Positions 58,239 through 64,000 of a stretch of 64,000 bases of DNA are shown one piece after another (position 1 is the first letter of the stretch; each line of letters begins with the position of its first letter). Both the position numbers and the translations under genes were made by a program. The notes beneath the pieces are model-generated. The model saw only the letters and a program-made list of their open reading frames with translations. It did not search any database and was not told the origin of the DNA. This DNA comes from Chitinophaga ginsengisegetis (GTDB lineage: Bacteria > Bacteroidota > Bacteroidia > Chitinophagales > Chitinophagaceae): positions 620,001-684,000 of the forward strand of contig NZ_FUZZ01000005.1 in assembly GCF_900168065.1 (NCBI RefSeq), in the 5' to 3' direction.

Positions 58239-59857
58239 TAGCTACTACCGATATTATCATCAGCATTTGCTATGTGGCCTTTATTGTGGGGCTGGGCTTC
58301 TGGGCGGGATTATCCGGCAAGAAGAATGATTCAGCGGCAGGAGAATATTTCCTGGCCGGTAAATCGTTGCGCTGGCCCATGATAGGCATGGCATTGTTTG
58401 CCACGAACATTTCTTGTTTGCACCTGGTTAGTCTTGCCCAGAGCGGCTTTGATACCGGCTTGCTGGCGGGTAACTTTGAGTGGATGGCCGCCTTTACATT
58501 GATATTGCTGGCACTCTTCTTTATTCCGTTTTACATCCGTTCGGGAGTGGCCACGCTGCCGGATTTCCTGGAGCGGCGTTACAACAGGGCGTGCCGCGAC
58601 TGGCTGGCGATTGTTTCCGTAGTATCGGCAATCGTGATCCATATTGCGTTTTCTTTCCTGGCGGGCGGCATTGTGCTGGAAACGTTGTTTGGCATAAACA
58701 TGTTTACCAGTATTATCCTCATTGCATTGGTAACGGGCGCATACACTATTGTAGGCGGGCTCCGGGCCGTGGTGGTAACAGAATCCGTGCAAACGGTAGT
58801 GTTGCTGGCCGGCGCGGTGATCATCACGGTACTGTCGTGGTGGAAGGTAGGCGGCTGGCAACCGGTGGTGCAGGTGCTGCAGGAGGGCCATCAAATGGAT
58901 AAGCTGTCGATGTTGCATCCGGCGGGCGATCCGAATGGGTTGCCCTGGTATGCGGTGTTCCTGGGTTATCCTGTTATTGGTATCTGGTATTGGTGTGCGG
59001 ATCAGACTATTGTGCAGCGGGTATTGGGTGCAAAGGACGAAAATCATGCACGTACCGGCGCGCTGTTCTGTGGTTTTATAAAAGTGTTGCCTGTTTTTAT
59101 TTTCATTCTCCCGGGACTACTGGCGTATGTGTTGTTCAAGCAAGGACACCTGGACCTGGAAGTATTGCGGCAGGCCGATGGACAGCTGCATACGAAGGGC
59201 ATTTATTCCGTAATGATTACGCGGCTGGTGCCTACCGGGCTGGTAGGTGTGCTGGTAGCGGCGTTGCTGTCGGGCCTGATGAGCCAGATCTCCGGCGCGC
59301 TGAACTCTATTGCCACGCTGGTGAGCTACGATCTGTACAAACGGAACCGCCCGCAGGCAACAGACCGGCAACTGGTGAAAACGGGCCGTATTGCGGCCGG
59401 TTTAGCGCTTATTTTATCCATTGGGCTACTACCATTGCTAAACAGGTATGAGAGTCTTTTTAACGGCATTAACGACGTAATATCACATATTGCACCGCCC
59501 ATCACCTGCGTGTTTCTGCTTGGTGTGTTCTGGAAAAAGGCATCTTCCCTTTCGGCGCAATATACTTTGTGGATAGGATCGGCGCTGGGTGCGGGGGTAT
59601 ATCTTACCGGAAAACTATATCCGATTAACACACCACCGCTGATGGTGGCTTTCTATTTGTTTGTGGTTTGTGCGTTGTTGCAGGTGGTATTGTCATTTGT
59701 ATTCCCGGTGCAGCATACCGCTGAAAGCAGCCGTCTTTACTGGGAGAGTCCTTTAGCGCCATTGCGGGTAAAAGGCTGGCCGGGGCTGGCGAACTATAAA
59801 GTATTGTCTGCTGTGTTGCTGCTGATGATGGCAGCGCTGTACTGGCTTTTCCGGTAG
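58235..59857 (+). CDS. Sodium:solute symporter (SSS family), probable fucose transporter
   Basis: A 540-residue inner-membrane protein with about 13 hydrophobic segments. Family signatures include DSAAGEYFLAGKSLRWPMIGMALFATNIS, GLRAVVVTESVQTVVLLAG, YWCADQTIVQRVLGAKD and the SSS motif GLMSQISGALNSIATLVSYDLYK. It would import a sugar with Na+. Its position as the last gene of the fucose operon, translationally coupled to fuconate dehydratase, points to L-fucose as substrate. A strong terminator follows. Confidence 0.92.
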   Translation: MIATTDIIISICYVAFIVGLGFWAGLSGKKNDSAAGEYFLAGKSLRWPMIGMALFATNISCLHLVSLAQSGFDTGLLAGNFEWMAAFTLILLALFFIPFYIRSGVATLPDFLERRYNRACRDWLAIVSVVSAIVIHIAFSFLAGGIVLETLFGINMFTSIILIALVTGAYTIVGGLRAVVVTESVQTVVLLAGAVIITVLSWWKVGGWQPVVQVLQEGHQMDKLSMLHPAGDPNGLPWYAVFLGYPVIGIWYWCADQTIVQRVLGAKDENHARTGALFCGFIKVLPVFIFILPGLLAYVLFKQGHLDLEVLRQADGQLHTKGIYSVMITRLVPTGLVGVLVAALLSGLMSQISGALNSIATLVSYDLYKRNRPQATDRQLVKTGRIAAGLALILSIGLLPLLNRYESLFNGINDVISHIAPPITCVFLLGVFWKKASSLSAQYTLWIGSALGAGVYLTGKLYPINTPPLMVAFYLFVVCALLQVVLSFVFPVQHTAESSRLYWESPLAPLRVKGWPGLANYKVLSAVLLLMMAALYWLFR

Positions 59858-59866
59858 GAGCCGTTT

Positions 59867-59913
59867 ATAAAAAGATAAGCCTCTCCGGTTACCGGAGAGG
59901 CTTATCTTTTTAT
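59867..59913. terminator. Strong bidirectional terminator between the fucose operon and fabI
   Basis: A perfect 22-bp inverted repeat (59867-59888 and 59892-59913) with a TTA loop and A/T-runs at the outer ends on both strands. It separates the symporter gene from convergent fabI. Confidence 0.92.
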
Positions 59914-59920
59914 AGTTATT

Positions 59921-60733
59921 TTATTTAGACATCTGCTGAATAATGGCTTCTGTAACACCGGTACTGGAGAAGCCCCCGTCGTGGAAGATGTTCTGCATGG
60001 TGACCATCCGCGTGTAATCAGAGAACAGGGAAACGGTAAACTCCGCGCACTGATCGGCGGTAGCATTTCCGAGCGGCGACATCTTTTCGGAGAAGGCTAC
60101 AAAGCCATCAAAACCTGCAATGCCTTGTCCGGCGGTAGTGATGGTAGGCGACTGTGAAATAGTGTTGATGCGCACATGTTTTTTGATACCATACTGATAA
60201 CCGAAACTGCGGGTAATACTTTCCAGCATCGCCTTGATATCGGCCATTTCGTTGTAGTTGGGGAAGGCGAGGTGTGCAGCAATAAATGTGAGGGCCACTA
60301 CGGAGCCCCATTCATTGATGGCATCGTGTTTAATAGCGGTTTGCAATACCCGGTGAAAGCTCATGGCGGATATATCTACCGATTTATGCATGTAGTCGTA
60401 GTTGAGATTCGTATAGTCGTTGCCTTTACGCATATTCACGCTCATGCCAATGGAGTGGAGGATAAAGTCCACGCCGCCGCCAAAGTGTTCTTTTGTTTTG
60501 ATGAAAAGGTTATCGAGGTCCTCCATGTTGGTAACATCGGCAGGGATAACCGGTGCGTTGCATTGCTGTGCCAGTCCGTTTATTTCACCCATCCGGATGG
60601 CAACAGGAGCATTGGTTAAAACGATTTCCGCACCTTCTGCCACGCAGCGTAGTGCTGTTTTCCATGCAATGGATCTTTCATCCAGCGCACCAAAAATAAT
60701 TCCCTTCTTTCCCTTTAATAAATTGTGAGACAT
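59921..60733 (-). CDS. fabI: Enoyl-[acyl-carrier-protein] reductase (FabI)
   Basis: A 270-residue NADH-dependent enoyl-ACP reductase of the atypical SDR type. The cofactor motif is GALDERSIAW (residues 15-24), with VDFILHSIGM (about 88-97) and the catalytic pair Tyr160 and Lys167 in NYNEMADIKAMLE. The ending ISQSPTITTAGQGIAGF...TGVTEAIIQQMSK-type sequence is usual for FabI. It completes each cycle of fatty acid elongation in the cytoplasm. A housekeeping gene, apparently unrelated to the fucose cluster. Confidence 0.95.
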   Translation of the reverse strand: MSHNLLKGKKGIIFGALDERSIAWKTALRCVAEGAEIVLTNAPVAIRMGEINGLAQQCNAPVIPADVTNMEDLDNLFIKTKEHFGGGVDFILHSIGMSVNMRKGNDYTNLNYDYMHKSVDISAMSFHRVLQTAIKHDAINEWGSVVALTFIAAHLAFPNYNEMADIKAMLESITRSFGYQYGIKKHVRINTISQSPTITTAGQGIAGFDGFVAFSEKMSPLGNATADQCAEFTVSLFSDYTRMVTMQNIFHDGGFSSTGVTEAIIQQMSK

Positions 60734-60843
60734 GACGAAGTTTTAGTGTAAGGATTAATTGCTACAGGGATTAAATGTAGCCTAATTATTCCTCCGTAGG
60801 GAGTGGGTACGGAAATTTTAACATTTTATCCGGCGGCGGTATT

Positions 60844-61521
60844 TTAATGCCCGAATTGTTTCTGCAGATCCATTTGCAAAAACCAGAGTTCTTCTACCGG
60901 CACGGCTTTTTTACTGATGTTATCCAGGTCTTTTCCTTCCTTTGTAAATAAGAATGGTACGAAGCTGAATGCCTGGTTGCCGTTTAATGCAGCTACTTCT
61001 TCGCGCCAGCCTTTCCAGCGGAAAGCTTCATAGAATCCTTCAATGTCGCCGGAGCAGCAAAAGGAAATAAAATCGCTGTAGCTGATCTCCATATTCTCCC
61101 ATTCCAGTGTATCAGGTGCAAAGTAAAATATACTGCCAATTCCTTCCTGCGCCGCAATGCCGCCGGCATTGATGGCAAAGAAGCCACCTACCACATCGTC
61201 CGCTATTAATAAAAAGCCGGGTTGCTCACCGGAATGCATATACGATTTTCCATCATTCCAGGCAGGCAGTGTACGGTCCAGCTTTTCGTGGCCGGAGCCG
61301 AGCACCCGGATCCAGCCATGATCTACCAGCAGTCCGCCGGTTTCATAGATGATGGCGCCCATGGGGGAGCGGGTGGTTACCTGGGTTTCATATAAAGCCT
61401 GCTCTGCACGGGCACTATCTTTCGGAAGAATTTCTATATGGTTGCTACCATCTTTAATCCATTCCTTTACCAGGTCCCAGCCTGGTTCTTTTGTATTAAT
61501 CAGTTCATTAACAGGTTTCAT
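60844..61521 (-). CDS. DUF2625-family protein
   Basis: A 225-residue soluble protein resembling the DUF2625 family: RSPMGAIIYETGGLLVDHGWIRVLGSGH, SYMHSGEQPGFLLIADDVVGGFFAINAG and FYFAPDTLEWENMEISYSDFISFCCSGDIEGFY are the characteristic blocks. No catalytic motif is evident; the family is of unknown function, with some resemblance to SMI1/KNR4-like immunity proteins in its acidic, aromatic make-up. It lies between fabI and the GMC oxidoreductase, all on the minus strand, with 109 bp to fabI. Confidence 0.82.
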   Translation of the reverse strand: MKPVNELINTKEPGWDLVKEWIKDGSNHIEILPKDSARAEQALYETQVTTRSPMGAIIYETGGLLVDHGWIRVLGSGHEKLDRTLPAWNDGKSYMHSGEQPGFLLIADDVVGGFFAINAGGIAAQEGIGSIFYFAPDTLEWENMEISYSDFISFCCSGDIEGFYEAFRWKGWREEVAALNGNQAFSFVPFLFTKEGKDLDNISKKAVPVEELWFLQMDLQKQFGH

Positions 61522-61538
61522 CTGTGCAAATTAAATAA

Positions 61539-61575
61539 AAAACGCGGGTGAACAAGAGGTGTTCATCCGCGTTTT
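61539..61575 (-). terminator. Terminator of the GMC oxidoreductase operon
   Basis: A 16-bp stem with one G-U pair (61539-61554 / 61560-61575) and a 5-base loop. On the minus strand it ends in a T-rich tail, 20 bp after the GMC stop codon and just ahead of the DUF2625 start. Confidence 0.85.
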
Positions 61576-61595
61576 AATATGATAAAGAAGCGCAA

Positions 61596-63305
61596 TTATA
61601 TCTCCCCCTTCTTCAGTTGCTGCACGGCATAGTCCACCGCCCTCGCGGTCAGCGCCATGTAGGTGAGCGACGGGTTCTGTGTGGAAGTAGAAGTCATGCA
61701 GGCGCCATCTGTTACAAATACGTTATTGCATGCGTGCATCTGGTTCCATTTATTCAGCATAGATGTTTTAGGATCGTTGCCCATACGTACGCCGCCCATT
61801 TCGTGGATATCCAGTCCGGGCGCCTGTTTGGAGTCGCTGGTATGTATATTGGTGAAACCGGCTTTGGTAAACATGTCGGTCATCTGCTCAAAGAAATCCT
61901 TCAGCATCTTTTCATCATTGTCGTCGTAGTCTACGTTGATATTGATTTGCGGAATGCCCCATTCGTCTTTCTTCTGGGTATCCAATGTAACGGTGCTGAT
62001 TTCTTTCGGAATAGTTTCACCCATCATGTGTGAGCCTACATACCAGGGTCCTGTTTCGCTGTTGAAGAGCTGGTCTTTCAGCGTTTTGCCAAATCCGTCG
62101 GTGTTGGTATGCGAGCCTCTGTCGGAGGAGAATCCTGCTGCATATCCACGGAGGAAATCTGTTTCCTGTTTGTGTACATTACGGAAGCGGGGAAGGTACG
62201 CGCTGGTAGGGGTACGGCCATCGGTGGTAGAGTCTTTGAATCCTTCGTATTGTCCGCTGATACGTCCGCGGTAACTATGAAAGGCAAAGTATTTTCCCAG
62301 CACACCGCTATCGTTGCCGAGGCCATTGGGGAAGCGGTGGGAGGTGGAGTTGAGCAGTACGGCGTTGGTGTTTATGGCAGCGGCGTTTACGAAAATTACT
62401 TTTGCGTAATACTCCATCATTTCTTTGGTGTTGGTATCCACTACACGCACGCCGGTGGCTTTTCCTTTTTGTTCATCAAAGATGATGGAATGCACTACGG
62501 AAAACGGGCGGAGTGTAAGATTACCGGTTTTTTCTGCCCAGGGAATAGTGGAGGAGTTGCTGCTGAAGTAGCCGCCAAACGGACATCCGCGGTGGCAAAG
62601 ATCTCTCTTCTGGCATTGTCCTCTGCCCTGGTCCAGGTGGATCTGCTTTGGCTGCGTTAAGTGGGCGCAACGGGCGTAGATCACCTGTCTGTCTTTATAA
62701 TTATCTTTTACAAAATCCTTAAAATAATTTTCTACACAGGAGAGTTCCAGTGGTGGCAGAAATTCTCCATCGGGGAGGTTTGGCAGGCCATCTTTGTTTC
62801 CGGAGATGCCTACAAATTTTTCCACGTGGCTGTACCAGGGGGCAATGTCTTTGTAACGGATAGGCCAATCGGTGGCGAAGCCGTCGCGGGCGGGGCCTTC
62901 AAAGTCGAAGTCGCTCCAGCGTTGTGTTTGCCTGGCCCACATCAGTGATTTCCCGCCTACCTGGTATCCTCTGATCCAGTCGAACGGTTTGGGCTGACCA
63001 TAAGGATGATCGGTATCTTTCACGAAGAAGTGCATGGCATCTTCTTTATAGGCGTAGCAGCGGCTGATCACCGGGTTGGCAGCCTTAATGGCTTCCGGTA
63101 TCTGGCCACGGTGGGGAAATTCCCATGGGAACTGGCTGGTAGTGGGGTAGTCTTTTATGTGTTTAACATCACGGCCTCTTTCCAGCACCAGTGTTTTTAA
63201 ACCTTTTTCTGTGAATTCTTTTGCTGCCCATCCGCCGCTGATGCCGGAACCAATAACAATGGCATCAAACGTACGGTTTTGCAGGCTGGTATTATCTTTA
63301 CTCAT
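61596..63305 (-). CDS. GMC oxidoreductase, gluconate 2-dehydrogenase flavoprotein-like
   Basis: A 569-residue FAD enzyme from ATG 63305; an upstream in-frame extension overlapping the partner gene is rejected. The Rossmann motif is AIVIGSGISGGWAA (residues 19-24 core GSGISG). The cysteine-rich GQCQKRDLCHRGCPFGG is typical of the gluconate dehydrogenase subgroup. The C-terminal GMC block is DIHEMGGVRMG and NNVFVTDGACMTSTSTQNPSLTYMALTARA. It would oxidise a sugar or polyol and pass electrons to the respiratory chain. It follows the subunit-3-like gene by 11 bp in the same operon. Confidence 0.92.
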   Translation of the reverse strand: MSKDNTSLQNRTFDAIVIGSGISGGWAAKEFTEKGLKTLVLERGRDVKHIKDYPTTSQFPWEFPHRGQIPEAIKAANPVISRCYAYKEDAMHFFVKDTDHPYGQPKPFDWIRGYQVGGKSLMWARQTQRWSDFDFEGPARDGFATDWPIRYKDIAPWYSHVEKFVGISGNKDGLPNLPDGEFLPPLELSCVENYFKDFVKDNYKDRQVIYARCAHLTQPKQIHLDQGRGQCQKRDLCHRGCPFGGYFSSNSSTIPWAEKTGNLTLRPFSVVHSIIFDEQKGKATGVRVVDTNTKEMMEYYAKVIFVNAAAINTNAVLLNSTSHRFPNGLGNDSGVLGKYFAFHSYRGRISGQYEGFKDSTTDGRTPTSAYLPRFRNVHKQETDFLRGYAAGFSSDRGSHTNTDGFGKTLKDQLFNSETGPWYVGSHMMGETIPKEISTVTLDTQKKDEWGIPQININVDYDDNDEKMLKDFFEQMTDMFTKAGFTNIHTSDSKQAPGLDIHEMGGVRMGNDPKTSMLNKWNQMHACNNVFVTDGACMTSTSTQNPSLTYMALTARAVDYAVQQLKKGEI

Positions 63306-63316
63306 ACAATTAGTAG

Positions 63317-63868
63317 TTAGGCAAGCTTCCGGGTAATGGGTTTCAGCGGTACGCAACCGTGGTATCTGGCAGGTACCAGTTCGTAGATATTTACTTTGGT
63401 AAGAAAATATTTGGAATTGGTATATGCCTTGATGGTAAGGCGTTTGGTAGCGCGGTAGAAAAAAGAAACGTCGTCCTTGTCGTCTTTTACGGCTTCAAGG
63501 GTTTTGAGCAGGGCTTCCCGTTGTGCGGGAGTGCTGTCCAGGAAGGTATGTCCGTTTAGTTTTTTAGATGCCTGTTCAAATGATTTCATGCCGCTGAGCC
63601 AGCGTTGCTGGTCTTCTTTTTTATAGCAATCGTCCATCATAATGAGGGTAAATAAGTGGGCGGACAGCTCCTTAGCGCCTGGCGTGGTAGTAGCGGGGAT
63701 GATCGTTTCCACGAGTTCGGCCAGCATTTTCTCCTGGTCGCCATCTACCTGGATGTTCTTTAATGTTAATGATGTTCTGCTGGTATGTTGCAAACAGGCA
63801 GGCAATATGGCCATGCCGGCTGACACATACAGCAGCTGCTTGAGCGCAGCTCTTCTTGTCACTTCCAT
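63317..63868 (-). CDS. Gluconate 2-dehydrogenase subunit 3-like protein
   Basis: A 183-residue exported protein with a twin-arginine-type start (MEVTRRAALKQLLYVSAGMAILPACLQ), which may also be a lipoprotein at LPAC. The body (LVETIIPATTTPGAKELSAHLFTLIMMDDCYK...FFYRATKRLTIKAYTNSKYFL) fits the gluconate 2-dehydrogenase subunit 3 family, which is thought to carry the folded flavoprotein through the Tat pathway and stabilise it. It precedes the GMC subunit gene and is probably the first gene of that operon. Positions 63869-64000 beyond it show no gene. Confidence 0.9.
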   Translation of the reverse strand: MEVTRRAALKQLLYVSAGMAILPACLQHTSRTSLTLKNIQVDGDQEKMLAELVETIIPATTTPGAKELSAHLFTLIMMDDCYKKEDQQRWLSGMKSFEQASKKLNGHTFLDSTPAQREALLKTLEAVKDDKDDVSFFYRATKRLTIKAYTNSKYFLTKVNIYELVPARYHGCVPLKPITRKLA

Positions 63869-64000
63869 TGATCGGAATTTATTGTAGTAAAACGGGAATT
63901 GGTCTGCATTATTTCAAATCTTATACGCTGCGAATCCTTATTTCCCGGCGCTCCGGCTGGAAATAAGGATTAAATATAAAGGAATCCGGGAGTATTTACA

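Noticed and set aside
1-64000. tRNA, rRNA or riboswitch genes
   Set aside because: No cloverleaf-like, rRNA-like or familiar riboswitch core was recognised by eye on either strand. A covariance-model search was not possible here.

Overview
The window reads as chromosomal DNA of a Bacteroidota bacterium, most likely Chitinophagaceae (Chitinophaga-like). The evidence is an ECF sigma / FecR / SusC (with an N-terminal STN domain) / SusD locus, DUF4369-TlpA thioredoxins, SSS and GH95/GH29 fucose genes, stand-alone MacB/FtsX-type permeases, many lipoproteins, start codons with little Shine-Dalgarno signal, and several exact matches to the Bacteroidota -7 promoter element TAnnTTTG. No rRNA, tRNA, CRISPR array, integrase, transposase or phage gene was recognised.

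Layout. 1-2413: end of a polysaccharide-degradation locus (right-handed beta-helix protein, cut by the window edge, and a GH16-like lipoprotein). 2675-8560: a tricorn-type S41 protease and an FtsX/MacB-like permease. 8650-10583: an AT-rich two-gene RloA/RloB (AbiL-like) defence cassette on the minus strand. 10727-11848: a class C beta-lactamase-fold serine hydrolase. 12007-22517: an ECF sigma factor, FecR anti-sigma factor, SusC/SusD pair and three consecutive thioredoxin-fold proteins, closed by a strong terminator. 22518-22949: a repeat-rich non-coding stretch. 22950-30923: an OmpR-type response regulator, its histidine kinase and a TolC/RND/adaptor efflux operon, with a probable operator (11-bp direct repeat) before tolC and a degenerate copy before the regulator. 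31066-38382: an orphan TPR histidine kinase and two paralogous siderophore-type TonB-dependent receptors flanking a small membrane protein. 38444-49061: mixed metabolic and envelope genes (TIM-barrel isomerase, DUF481 protein, membrane AraC regulator, serine hydrolase, MsrB, lactonase-fold protein, two GT2 glycosyltransferases, a GH99-like lipoprotein with three fascin-like repeats, HAD phosphatase). 49143-59857: a serine hydrolase and then an L-fucose locus. 59921-63868: FabI, a DUF2625 protein, and a GMC oxidoreductase with its subunit-3 partner.

The fucose locus is the most coherent system. GH95 and GH29 fucosidases and an SGNH hydrolase would release fucose. A Na+ symporter would import it. 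An SDR resembling human HSD17B14 (L-fucose dehydrogenase) and an enolase-superfamily L-fuconate dehydratase would start the oxidative, non-phosphorylating route. The two transcription units, GH95-SGNH and SDR-GH29-FucD-SSS, share one promoter architecture: a direct repeat of AGTCAA with a 21-bp period, with its second half starting exactly 37 bp before a TAnnTTTG -7 box. The AraC-family gene lying between them is the obvious candidate regulator. Later pathway steps (fuconolactonase, 2-keto-3-deoxyfuconate processing) are not recognisable nearby.

All functional assignments come from reading motifs and overall resemblance by eye. No database search was run.
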